NCBI GenBank assembly: GCA_017521875.1
Contig: JAFXBH010000193.1
Location: forward strand, 1-16,968
Reading direction: 5' to 3'
Length of the DNA stretch: 16,968 nucleotides
Origin: Oscillospiraceae bacterium
GTDB lineage: Bacteria > Bacillota > Clostridia > Oscillospirales > Oscillospiraceae
A program made the position numbers and the translations under genes. Under the pieces are notes generated by a model that was not told where the DNA came from, ran no database searches, and saw only the letters and a program-made list of their open reading frames with translations. Below, one piece after another: positions 5,401 to 12,954 of the stretch. Within the stretch, counting starts at the first letter, position 1. Each line of letters opens with the position of its first letter.

Positions 5401-7119
5401 ATGAGACAAAAAACCAATTGGCCCAAAATCCTTTACATATTCTGCTGGGGCGCTTTGCTTGCCGGACTACTCTTTACATGGGAAATATTTGACCGAGGGG
5501 GCTTTGTTCTTCACAAATCCTCCGGCATTTCTCCTTTTTCCCAGGCAGTGGTTGCCTGTATGATGCTTCTGCTGCAGACTATGCTCTGTTATTTCATCCT
5601 TATGATCCCGCGCCTCACGCGCAAAGGCCCACGGCCCACTACGCAGGCTGGGGCGAATCTTGTCTTGCTGTTTTTTGCATTCTTTGTATTCTTCTTTGTT
5701 GGGGCGTTTTTGCTGCCCAATCCGGCAGTGCGGAATCCGGTACTGGGAATCATCACCGCCGGACTTCTGATCGGTCTGATTCTGACTCTGGCCTTTTCCG
5801 ATCATCATTCCCGCCATTTTCTCTCCTTGGAAATGCACAAAGCAAGAACCCTTTGGTGCACATCCCTTCTGGCTCTTGCTTTGATCGGCGTTACCCTGTG
5901 GGTTCCCGGTATGTGGGGACTGACCATTCCCAAAATCCAACTCCCCGGTGATCTGCTGGGCTACTACGGCGCCCAACTTTCCCTGACTTTCATTACCATC
6001 TCTGTGATGAGTGTCCTTTCCGACAAGAGCGTAGTGGTCTATTGGGAAAACATTGCCGAAGCCAAACTCATTAAGCCCCTGTTCGGCAGTTTCGCCTCCT
6101 ACACCGCCTATTCCATTACCGCCACCGTGGGCGCCGGCATCAGCGCGCTGCTGAATAATCACTTGGCTTTTCTGGTGTTTTTCACTTTGAATATTCCGGT
6201 ACTCATCGCGCTGACCCTGACTATGGTAGATGTATACTACGGGCGGGACGGCAAAAAGAAAGGTCTGGAGAAAATCCTGCAGGATAATGCCGCCGCCTAC
6301 GGTTACTGCCAGAATTTGCATTCTATACCCAGCAATGGGGATCTGACTGTGTCCCTTGTTTCCCATATCAACGAGTACCGCAGCCACATGTTCCAGTTGG
6401 AATATTATCTCCATCAGGCTGTCGCCAACCACGATACCCCCTATATCAACGAACTTCTGTTTCTGTACGGACAGAATCTCCATTGTTTTACCATGCCTGA
6501 AGGGCAAAGGGTGGTTTCCCTTTTACATAGCGCCATAGACAATCCCTGGGAAATCATTCTTCTCAGCGTGGACAACCACACCTCTCAGGAGGAGGATGCC
6601 CGGAATCCCTTTGACCAGGTGCTGCATAGCAATCAGTGGAACAGCGACGCCCAACTCTGGAATGCCCTTTCCCACAACACATATCTGCAGGCTTATCTGG
6701 AAAAACTACCGGAACACTCGGAAATCCCCTCTGTCCTGACCTGGGTGGTAATGCATCGTATGACGCTTTTGTTTAACGATATGATTTCCTCCCACGGGGA
6801 CAAGTACACACGCAAACGGTATGTTACCGCAACGCTGCACAACGACTGGGTAGATTTTCGCTATGATGCCAAGACCCTTGCGACTGCCTACAACGGAACA
6901 AAAGACCGGGTAATGGAGAAAGACGGCCTTCTATCCGATCTGGTGCAACTGATTCTCCTTATTCTGCGAACCGAAGACCGTCAGGCGCTTATGCATTTCT
7001 CCCGTTGTCCCTTCCTGCCGCTGCTATCTGATGCCTTCCGTTTTCTGGGCGCTACCGAGGAAGAGGCCAGATTGCTGCAAGATCTTGGAGCCAAAAACGA
7101 GTCTTGCTGTAAACCTTAA
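5401..7119 (+). CDS. Polytopic membrane protein with a large C-terminal soluble domain, unknown family
   Basis: ATG 5401 follows AGGAG with suitable spacing; an earlier in-frame ATG (5338) lies inside the TIR gene and lacks a ribosome site. The 572-residue protein has about eight hydrophobic segments, near residues 9-27, 47-70, 84-106, 113-132, 150-170, 189-206, 228-251 and 254-279. From 281 a charged GRDGKKKG boundary leads into about 290 mostly soluble, helix-rich residues containing many His and Trp. I recognise no domain there. There is no transporter ATPase, kinase or protease motif. It is the second gene of the TIR-LRR unit, 32 bases downstream, and is followed by a strong terminator. 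By inference it could be a membrane partner, target or effector of the TIR protein, but nothing in the sequence proves this. It could also be an unrelated DUF membrane protein. Confidence 0.75.
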   Translation: MRQKTNWPKILYIFCWGALLAGLLFTWEIFDRGGFVLHKSSGISPFSQAVVACMMLLLQTMLCYFILMIPRLTRKGPRPTTQAGANLVLLFFAFFVFFFVGAFLLPNPAVRNPVLGIITAGLLIGLILTLAFSDHHSRHFLSLEMHKARTLWCTSLLALALIGVTLWVPGMWGLTIPKIQLPGDLLGYYGAQLSLTFITISVMSVLSDKSVVVYWENIAEAKLIKPLFGSFASYTAYSITATVGAGISALLNNHLAFLVFFTLNIPVLIALTLTMVDVYYGRDGKKKGLEKILQDNAAAYGYCQNLHSIPSNGDLTVSLVSHINEYRSHMFQLEYYLHQAVANHDTPYINELLFLYGQNLHCFTMPEGQRVVSLLHSAIDNPWEIILLSVDNHTSQEEDARNPFDQVLHSNQWNSDAQLWNALSHNTYLQAYLEKLPEHSEIPSVLTWVVMHRMTLLFNDMISSHGDKYTRKRYVTATLHNDWVDFRYDAKTLATAYNGTKDRVMEKDGLLSDLVQLILLILRTEDRQALMHFSRCPFLPLLSDAFRFLGATEEEARLLQDLGAKNESCCKP

Positions 7120-7148
7120 GGAAATTATCCCCTTTGGATATCAAATTT

Positions 7149-7175
7149 GCCCACGCCGGGTTTTTCGGCGTGGGC
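7149..7175. terminator. Terminator between the membrane protein gene and the convergent FmdE gene
   Basis: GCCCACGCCG (7149-7158) and CGGCGTGGGC (7166-7175) form a perfect 10-bp G+C-rich stem with a GGTTTTT loop, followed by GGTTTCTGTTTT. It ends the + strand operon. In the minus direction it may also serve the ABC/FmdE operon, though with a weaker tract. Confidence 0.85.
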
Positions 7176-7185
7176 GGTTTCTGTT

Positions 7186-7695
7186 TTATTCTATGTTCTC
7201 CCAGCAATCCAGGCAGTAGAGATTGCCGTCTTTCTCCCGTAACCATTTGCTGCCGGTAGATTCTCCGCAGGAGGCACAAATATGGGATTCAAACAGTTGG
7301 GCTTTTTCCGGCAGTGGCAGGGTGGTTTCCTTTACCTCGAACATCGCCTCCGGTTGGCAGGCCTGATAGTAGGTAAAGGATTCTTCTCTGGTCATTTCCG
7401 CCGGCCGGGGATGCAGCACCAATCGGACGGATTGGCCGGTTTTCCGGTTGTAGAAGGAGTAGGCCGATTTACCCCGAATATGGAAAAGGAGATTCCCCTT
7501 ACCCACGCTGCAGCCCAGCATCACTTGAATGGCATCTACGCCGCAGGCATCATTTTCCGTGATGCAAACCACTTGTTCGTCTTCGGAAAATTCCAATTTC
7601 AGCAGTTGGGCAGCGTACAAACTGGCTTTATAGCCAATGGTCAGGCCGCCGCAGGCGTGGCCGTGAAAGGCCACACAATCATTCCAAGTTTTCAT
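7186..7695 (-). CDS. FmdE-family protein (formylmethanofuran dehydrogenase subunit E-like)
   Basis: The start at 7695 is supported by GGAGGA within the end of the upstream ATPase gene, whose TGA lies one base before the ATG, so translation is probably coupled. The 169-residue protein shows the FmdE signature CVAFHGHACGGLTIGYKAS near the N-terminus and ENDACGVDAIQVMLGCSVGKGN further in. Its cysteines and histidines are thought to bind metal. A C-terminal four-cysteine zinc-ribbon-like motif (CASCGE ... YCLDCW) matches the longer FmdE proteins. Despite the name, FmdE-domain proteins occur widely in bacteria without methanogenesis, often near metal importers; their activity is not settled. As last gene of an ABC import operon, it may handle or sense the imported metal (inference). 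Confidence 0.88.
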   Translation of the reverse strand: MKTWNDCVAFHGHACGGLTIGYKASLYAAQLLKLEFSEDEQVVCITENDACGVDAIQVMLGCSVGKGNLLFHIRGKSAYSFYNRKTGQSVRLVLHPRPAEMTREESFTYYQACQPEAMFEVKETTLPLPEKAQLFESHICASCGESTGSKWLREKDGNLYCLDCWENIE

Positions 7696-7696
7696 A

Positions 7697-8452
7697 TCAT
7701 TCCTCCACCAGCACCATATGACGGCCTTCCACTTCCACCACTTTTGCATGGACGCCGTAGACCTCTTGCAACGCCACGAAATCCAAAATAGACCTGTCTC
7801 CGTAACGATAAACCTCTCCATCTTTCAGCAGCAGAAAACGATCACAGAACCGCAGCGCCAAATTCAAATCGTGAATCACCACCACAGCGATCCGGTTATC
7901 TTCGTGACAGATAGAACGCACCATTTTCAGTACGCCGTACTGATTTTGAATATCCAGCGCACTGGTAGGCTCATCCAGCAACAGAACTTTCGGTTGCTGC
8001 GCCAGCGCCCGGGAGAGCATCACTTTCTGCTTTTCGCCACCGGAAAGTTGATTCAAAAATCTACCCCGCATATCCTCCACATCCAGCCGGTGCATAGCAT
8101 CGTGGACAATATGGTGATCCTCTTCTGTAAAGCCCCATTTCATATAGGGTCTGCGGCCCAGCATCACCACATCGTGGACGGTCATCTGGGTATCGGGAAC
8201 GCCTTGTGACACAAAAGCCACCTGCTTTGCCACCTGCCGGGTGTGCTGTTTCAGCAGGTCTTCTCCATTCAGCAAAACTTCCCCCCCATCCGGTTTCAGA
8301 ATATGGTTGAAGCATTTCAGCAGGGTACTTTTGCCCACGCCGTTATTGCCCAAAATAGCAAGGAACTGTCCCTCTTCCACGGTGAAAGATACATTTTTCA
8401 GTACATCCGGGCCGCCTTTGTAGCGGTAACTTACATTTTTGACTTCCATCAT
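7697..8452 (-). CDS. FecE/BtuD-type ABC transporter ATP-binding protein
   Basis: This 251-residue ATPase has all the expected motifs. Walker A is GNNGVGKST (35-43) and the Q-loop is VSQG (81-84). The signature is LSGGEKQK (136-143), Walker B is VLLLDEP (156-162), and the switch His194 lies in VVIHDLNLAL. The PYMKWGF stretch after the Q-loop is typical of ATPases powering iron-siderophore, haem or cobalamin importers. It would couple ATP hydrolysis to uptake through the FecCD permease encoded just upstream. The first ATG (8452) overlaps the permease stop by four bases (ATGA) and follows AAAGGAGG; ATG 8449 is an alternative. The substrate cannot be deduced from the ATPase. Confidence 0.93.
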   Translation of the reverse strand: MMEVKNVSYRYKGGPDVLKNVSFTVEEGQFLAILGNNGVGKSTLLKCFNHILKPDGGEVLLNGEDLLKQHTRQVAKQVAFVSQGVPDTQMTVHDVVMLGRRPYMKWGFTEEDHHIVHDAMHRLDVEDMRGRFLNQLSGGEKQKVMLSRALAQQPKVLLLDEPTSALDIQNQYGVLKMVRSICHEDNRIAVVVIHDLNLALRFCDRFLLLKDGEVYRYGDRSILDFVALQEVYGVHAKVVEVEGRHMVLVEE

Positions 8453-9500
8453 GATTTCCGCCCTCCTTTGAACAGGAGATACAAAAACAGCGGGCCGCCC
8501 AGGAACGAGGTGATTGCGCCAATGGGCAGAATCACCGGACTGATAACGGTTCTGGCAAACAAATCGCCCAGCAACAACAGTGTTGCGCCGCCCAAAACAG
8601 ATCCGGGAATCAGATACACATGATTATTGCCCACCACCATTCTCACGATATGGGGGGCAACCAAGCCGATAAAACTGATGAGTCCCACATGGGAGACCAC
8701 CACGCTGCTGCACAGGCAGCACAGAAGCATACTCACCATGGTCAGGCCTTTACCCGAATACCAAGGCTGACGGCAGTCTCTTCTCCACCCAGCAGGGCGT
8801 TATAATCCCATCGGCGGGCAAAACAGTAGATGCAAAGTACCGCCACTACGGCAGCCATACCGCCTAAATCTTTCCAACCGGTACTGCCCAGGTCGCCAAA
8901 AGTCCAGAATACCAATGTGGACAGTTCCACTTCATCGGCAAAATACTGGATCAGGGTGGTTGCCCCGGTGAACATAGAACTGATGGCCACGCCGGCCAGC
9001 ACGATCCCCTCCGAGGATACCTGTCGGAATTTGGACAGTCCCAAAATCACCAGCGCCACGGCAATCGAGCCGAAAAATGCACACAGAGAGATGCCAAACC
9101 CGGAGGTCGCACCCAGTCCCAGCACCACGATGGCGAAAGCCGCACCGAATGTTGCGCCCTGAGAAACACCCAAGGTGGATGCCGATGCCAAGGGATTGCG
9201 CAGCACCGCCTGCAGAACGCAACCGGCAAGCCCCAATCCGCCGCCGGCAAGTATTGCGGTAATGATCCGGGGCAGGCGGTTATTTTGCACCACCAGGTTG
9301 ATCTTCTTATCGGAAGATGCGCCGAAAATGCCCTTTAGCAATTCCCCCATAGGGGTATTGTAAGAACCTGCCCGCAGACTCAAAAGCACTGCCAGCAGCA
9401 GCACACCGCCTAAAACAATCAGAAAACTGATGCTTTTGACTTGATTCTTCCGGTACAACCCATCTATATTATTCTCCAATTTTGATCGGACGGAATGCAT
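8449..9500 (-). pseudogene. FecCD-family ABC importer permease, interrupted by a one-base frameshift
   Basis: Two pieces make one normal FecCD permease of about 350 residues. The first (9500 to 8742, 252 residues) includes the family hallmark RLPRIITAILAGGGLGLAGCVLQAVLRNP and ends ...GIRVKA-stop. The second runs in another frame to 8449, with SHVGLISFIGLVAPHIVRM, LARTV and LPIGAITSFLGGPLFLYLL. Reading the second frame backwards gives K-G-L-T-M-V-S-M, which joins GIRVK without a gap. One missing G in the minus-strand GTAAAGGCCTG (near 8745-8751) explains the break. No slippery heptamer is evident. It may be a true mutation that inactivates the importer, or a sequencing/assembly error. The start at 9500 follows GGAGG by six bases and overlaps the lipoprotein gene by 32 bases. 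If intact, it forms the membrane channel of the importer. Confidence 0.85.
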
Positions 9501-10551
9501 AGCCCGCCTCCTTCAGACTGTTATAGGGATTGACTCCCAAAAGTTTCTCAAAGATCTCTCCGGCTTTTACCTCCGGATTGATATCGCCAAATGCCTCCGG
9601 GTAGATCACGCAGGCAGCATAATAAGCATCTGCCAAAGCGGTTTCCAAATTGGAAGCATTGGAGCGGAAGGATATCTGGGAATAGACCTTTCCCTGCTGC
9701 ACTGCGGTCAGGGCGTTGTAGTAATCGGGATTTTTACTGTAATCCTCGTTGATGATGGACATACCGTTAAAATCCAGGAAAATCACATCCGGATCCCAAG
9801 AAAGTACCTGTTCCAAATCGATGTTAAATGCGCCGGATTTTCCGGTAGTATCTGCCAGATTCTTTGCACCGATCAGGGCCAGCGGGCCATAGCCGGCTTC
9901 CGTACCCTCAAAACCGTGGTGACCTTTGAAAGACACGCCGCCTACATAGACGGAAGGCTTTTCACCGTCGGGAATATCCTTGGTGCGATCAGACAGATCT
10001 TTCTCGATGCCCTTTAAGTAGTCCGTCAGTTCCGCCGCCCGGGTCTCTTTGCCATAAAGTTGACCCATAATGGCAATGGTATCAAAAGCCGCCTGATCTA
10101 ATGTGGTATCACTGCCGGGAACTACCACCACCGGCGTGCCGGTTTTATTCTGCAGATCGTCGGCTTCCACGGAGGCGGATTTGCTCATCACAATCACATC
10201 GGGAGAAGCCTTGATGATCTCCTCGGCAAAAGGATTACCGTTGGTGCCGATCACCGGAAGATCCCGGAATTTTTCTATGTTGACAAAATTATAAAGCCGG
10301 GAGATCACCGGTTCTTTTTCACAGTCTTCTACGGCTACCACCAGATCCTGCGCCCCCATATAACAGGTGTACCGCAGGGCACCGACGCCGACGCAAACGA
10401 TAGACTGAACCGTTTCCGGCACTTCCACCTGGCGGCCTGCACCGTCGGTGATGGTACGGGTGGCTTCCGAATCAGCACCGGGATTGCCGCAACCGGCAAG
10501 CAGGCCCACACTCATGGAAACCGCAAGGAACATTGCAAACAATTTTTTCAT
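9469..10551 (-). CDS. ABC importer substrate-binding lipoprotein (iron-siderophore/metal type)
   Basis: The start at 10551 is chosen because it begins a classic lipoprotein signal, MKKLFAMFLAVSMSVGLLAGC, with lipidated Cys21, and AGAGG lies upstream. An in-frame start at 10629 would bury that signal. The mature part is a helical-backbone-type periplasmic-binding fold. ITDGAGRQVEVPETVQSIVC opens the first lobe, GNPFAEEIIKASPDVIVMS lies in it, and SWDPDVIFLDFNG lies in the second lobe. This family (PeripBP_2/FepB-like) delivers iron chelates, haem, cobalamin, or in MolA-type members molybdate/tungstate. The phrase VCVGVGALRYTCYMGAQDLVV followed by VEDCEK recalls a metal-binding branch known from archaea and clostridia (from memory, not verified). 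With FmdE in the same operon, a metal or oxyanion substrate is plausible. The protein would be anchored to the outer face of the membrane. Confidence 0.9.
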   Translation of the reverse strand: MKKLFAMFLAVSMSVGLLAGCGNPGADSEATRTITDGAGRQVEVPETVQSIVCVGVGALRYTCYMGAQDLVVAVEDCEKEPVISRLYNFVNIEKFRDLPVIGTNGNPFAEEIIKASPDVIVMSKSASVEADDLQNKTGTPVVVVPGSDTTLDQAAFDTIAIMGQLYGKETRAAELTDYLKGIEKDLSDRTKDIPDGEKPSVYVGGVSFKGHHGFEGTEAGYGPLALIGAKNLADTTGKSGAFNIDLEQVLSWDPDVIFLDFNGMSIINEDYSKNPDYYNALTAVQQGKVYSQISFRSNASNLETALADAYYAACVIYPEAFGDINPEVKAGEIFEKLLGVNPYNSLKEAGYAFRPIKIGE

Positions 10552-10664
10552 AACATACCTCTTTCTTTTTTCGGCAGGTTGTGCTATGATAGCCGTGCCT
10601 GCCTTTCTTTTGATCAGTTTGGTTGGCACGCCCCGGTTGGGTTCCAGCCTGCCGGGGCACCTTA
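10552..10664 (-). promoter_or_regulatory. Structured 5' leader of the ABC/FmdE operon, possible cis-regulatory RNA
   Basis: About 110 bases lie between the predicted transcription start and the lipoprotein ATG, with two stems. Stem A pairs 10630-10636 (GCCCCGG) with 10652-10658 (CCGGGGC). Stem B pairs 10573-10578 (GGCAGG) with 10598-10603 (CCTGCC), with an inner GCTA/TAGC helix and a symmetric internal loop. I do not recognise the cobalamin, Moco, TPP, SAM or NiCo riboswitch consensus. Stem B ends about 22 bases before the ATG, so the ribosome site is free in this fold. Confidence 0.4.
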
Positions 10665-10670
10665 ATCCCT

Positions 10671-10699
10671 ATTATAGAAAATCCCCCCACACCGTACAA
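10671..10699 (-). promoter_or_regulatory. Promoter of the ABC/FmdE operon
   Basis: On the minus strand, TTGTAC (complement of 10694-10699) and a perfect TATAAT (complement of 10671-10676) are 17 bases apart. The -35 box falls in the loop of the terminator of the upstream gene, so terminator and promoter are interleaved. Confidence 0.7.
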
Positions 10700-10714
10700 G
10701 CCGGGTGGGGGGAT
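10681..10714 (-). terminator. Terminator of the glycoside-hydrolase-like gene
   Basis: ATCCCCCCAC and GTGGGGGGAT form a perfect 10-bp stem with a 14-base loop, 20 bases after the stop of the upstream minus-strand gene. It is followed on that strand by TTTTC. The + strand side also ends in a T run, so it may work both ways. Confidence 0.75.
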
Positions 10715-10733
10715 ATTTTTCGCCGTTTTTCTG

Positions 10734-12851
10734 TTAAATTTTTTCCAGCAGGGGAAGAAGTTCTTCTGCAATGGTCCGTTCTGCCATTTGAATTTTCCAC
10801 AGCAGTTGCTCCTTGCAACAACTGTAGCCGTATTCTTTTTCGTAACCCAGCCGAGAGTTTGCCTCCACCAAGGGAATCGTATCCTTGGCGTTTTCAATTT
10901 CGGCGTGGATAATCTCCAGCAGTTCTTCCACAACAGGACGCTTGTCCTCCACGGGAATCAGGGGTTTTTCCGCTTTCTTGGTATCCGGGGCGTTCTTTCT
11001 GCCGCCGGCCCAGGTGGGATATGCATCCACATAGATGCCCAGCATGCCCTTCAGATCGTGCCAGCGCTTGGTATGATGAATGGTAATGGCGTTGTTGCGG
11101 ATATAGGTCGCCACCTGCAAAATATGCAGGGCGTCAGCCTTTTTATTCTCCGGCAAATTTTCCACCACCGGGGCAAGCAAATCGCAACCCAAAGCAAACT
11201 GCCGGGCCATTTCCTGATATTCCGCTGTTTCGTAGCGGAGTTTTTCGATCCGGTCCAAATTATAGGTATATACCGGGAAACCCTCTTCATTCACAGACTT
11301 GCCGGTTACAGGGCAGTTGGGAATCCGCTCCCAGCGCACGAAGAACAACGGGTAAGACGGGCCGACACGGGCAGGGCCGTACTGGTCCTCACAGGTGGAT
11401 ACGCAATGGGACATACCCTCGGAGAAATGACCAAATGCCGCCAGCACGGTTTCCAGATTCTCCTTGCCAAAATCCCGGACAATAATTTTCTCCAGCAATT
11501 CATTCAGGTCTGTAGCCGGGGTCATATAGGCGTATTTTGCCATTTCCGGCAGGAAAGAGGGCCAGAAACCATAACTGTGAGACTCCCGGGTGCCATCCAT
11601 TTTCAAGGTATCCTGGGTGTTTGCCACCGCCTGCCACCGCTGAATCCACCGCTGGGGCGCAGGCAGGTAAGGCACGCCGCCAATATCCCAAGTGTTGCCG
11701 CCGGTGTTGGCCATACAATACATTTTCAGGCCTCTCTCCCGGGCAATTGCGGCTTCGGAGGCATAGTATTTTCCCGGACCGATCTTCCACAGGGAATAGT
11801 CGGTGGTAAACTCCTGAATCTCGGGGGAAATGTTGTATTCCTCAAACATTTCAAAGGTAGCCATCATAGGGATGTCCAACGGAACATTCCGCAGCAATTC
11901 CTCCCGCAGTTCCTGCTGTTCATAACCCCAGTTGTAGGTCCAGAATACCACTTCTGCCTCCGGGGCGTGGGAGTGAACTACATCTCGCAGCAAGGATACA
12001 AATTCAGGATAATCCCGACAGGGGAACCAGCCGGGGCTGGTCTTTTCGTCATTTATGGAATCCACCCATCTCTTACCGGTGGTGCGTTCGTCCTTGGAGG
12101 GAAATTCGCAGCACTCGCCTACGATCAAAAGGCCTTTCAGGCCTGGAAGTGTCTCCATAAGTTTGCCGTACATACCATCGTAATGGGCAAACGCTCCCGG
12201 CTCATCCGGGTGGACGGTGTTATAAAAATGGGGGAACCCATACACATCCAAACCAAATTTGGCTGCCCGGGTGATGATGTCGTTGATTCTTGCCGCAGTT
12301 TCCGGATTGGTGGCTGCGTCCAGCAGGTACAAATCCACTGCAGTCATACCTGCGTGGGCGATCTGCTGCAAATGCGCGTCAGGGTAATGTTCATCGTGCA
12401 TACCGCCGTTGATGGTACGCATGGAAAACCGCATCTGCTTGGTTTCGTCCCGGGGGGAAATCACTGGGGCTTCGTTCATATTCAGAATATCTTCCAAAGC
12501 ATATCCGCCCTGAGCGGTATATCGGGGGTCTACACCGGTGATCACGATCCGGTCGGAGACCTGAATCCGGAAACTCCGGGGCTGCAGAGAATTATCCGTG
12601 GTAATAAAGATTGTCTTCTCTCCGGATTCTTCGGCTGTCTCCAACGCAAGATCCACATTCATAGACACCTGAAAGTAGTCCTGCAGGTCCTTTGCGCCGT
12701 TGACCAGCACAATGTCCGACGCTGCGGGATAGACGATCTTCCATTCCGGAGTAATGCGAACGCCTTCCACACTTTCCAGCGCCGCGGGATTGACCCGGTT
12801 GGGCTTATGTACCTGCAGCATTCGCTTTTCAAAATCCAAGGACTTTTCCAT
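10734..12851 (-). CDS. Glycoside-hydrolase-like protein (hexosaminidase/alpha-glucuronidase-like N-domain plus TIM barrel)
   Basis: This 705-residue protein has no signal peptide, so it is probably cytoplasmic. Residues 30-125 (EWKIVYPAASDIVLVNGAKD ... RIVITGVDPRYTAQGGYALE) resemble the alpha/beta domain that precedes the catalytic barrel in GH20, GH67 and related glycosidases. A TIM-barrel-like region follows from about 140 to 480. It starts at MRFSMRTINGG and includes GLLIVGECCEF and VVFWTYNWGYE, whose glutamates are candidate acids, and MYCMANTGGNTWDIGG. The last 200 residues are helical. I cannot name the family or substrate; an enzyme acting on imported oligosaccharides is an inference. 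The start is well supported by AAAGGAG eight bases upstream. It is a single-gene unit with its own terminator; no sugar transporter lies next to it. Confidence 0.65.
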   Translation of the reverse strand: MEKSLDFEKRMLQVHKPNRVNPAALESVEGVRITPEWKIVYPAASDIVLVNGAKDLQDYFQVSMNVDLALETAEESGEKTIFITTDNSLQPRSFRIQVSDRIVITGVDPRYTAQGGYALEDILNMNEAPVISPRDETKQMRFSMRTINGGMHDEHYPDAHLQQIAHAGMTAVDLYLLDAATNPETAARINDIITRAAKFGLDVYGFPHFYNTVHPDEPGAFAHYDGMYGKLMETLPGLKGLLIVGECCEFPSKDERTTGKRWVDSINDEKTSPGWFPCRDYPEFVSLLRDVVHSHAPEAEVVFWTYNWGYEQQELREELLRNVPLDIPMMATFEMFEEYNISPEIQEFTTDYSLWKIGPGKYYASEAAIARERGLKMYCMANTGGNTWDIGGVPYLPAPQRWIQRWQAVANTQDTLKMDGTRESHSYGFWPSFLPEMAKYAYMTPATDLNELLEKIIVRDFGKENLETVLAAFGHFSEGMSHCVSTCEDQYGPARVGPSYPLFFVRWERIPNCPVTGKSVNEEGFPVYTYNLDRIEKLRYETAEYQEMARQFALGCDLLAPVVENLPENKKADALHILQVATYIRNNAITIHHTKRWHDLKGMLGIYVDAYPTWAGGRKNAPDTKKAEKPLIPVEDKRPVVEELLEIIHAEIENAKDTIPLVEANSRLGYEKEYGYSCCKEQLLWKIQMAERTIAEELLPLLEKI

Positions 12852-12884
12852 AAGAAACTCTCCTTTATGTATTTTTAGGTCTGA

Positions 12885-12899
12885 TTACTGTTAGAGTAA
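12885..12899. promoter_or_regulatory. Small palindrome upstream of the glycoside-hydrolase-like gene
   Basis: TTACT-GTTAG-AGTAA is an interrupted 5-bp palindrome about 35 bases upstream of the ATG at 12851. It could be an operator. No clear -35/-10 pair was found around it, and a palindrome this short can arise by chance. Confidence 0.3.
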
Positions 12900-12922
12900 C
12901 AAATTTTTCTCCTTTTGGCAAG

Positions 12923-12954
12923 AAAAAAGAGCGAGTTTTTACTCACTCTTTTTT
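12923..12954 (-). terminator. Terminator of mgtE
   Basis: On the minus strand, AAAAAAGAGTGAG, a TAAAAA loop and CTCGCTCTTTTTT pair over 13 positions with one G-U wobble, ending in a T run. The hairpin overlaps the mgtE stop codon. Confidence 0.85.

Noticed and set aside
5467..6507. A 346-codon minus-strand frame opposite the membrane protein gene
   Set aside because: Its Gly/His/Gln-rich translation mirrors the hydrophobic codons of the + strand gene. It has no ribosome site or known motif.
1339..7175. Prophage, transposon or integrative element with its own mobility genes
   Set aside because: No integrase, transposase, relaxase or phage structural gene is present. Only repeats and a partial tRNA duplication hint at movement.
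10623..12878. A 751-codon + strand open frame
   Set aside because: It lies opposite the glycosidase-like gene, which has a strong ribosome site, coherent domain structure and terminator. The + frame translates to a low-complexity, domain-free sequence and is a codon-bias shadow.
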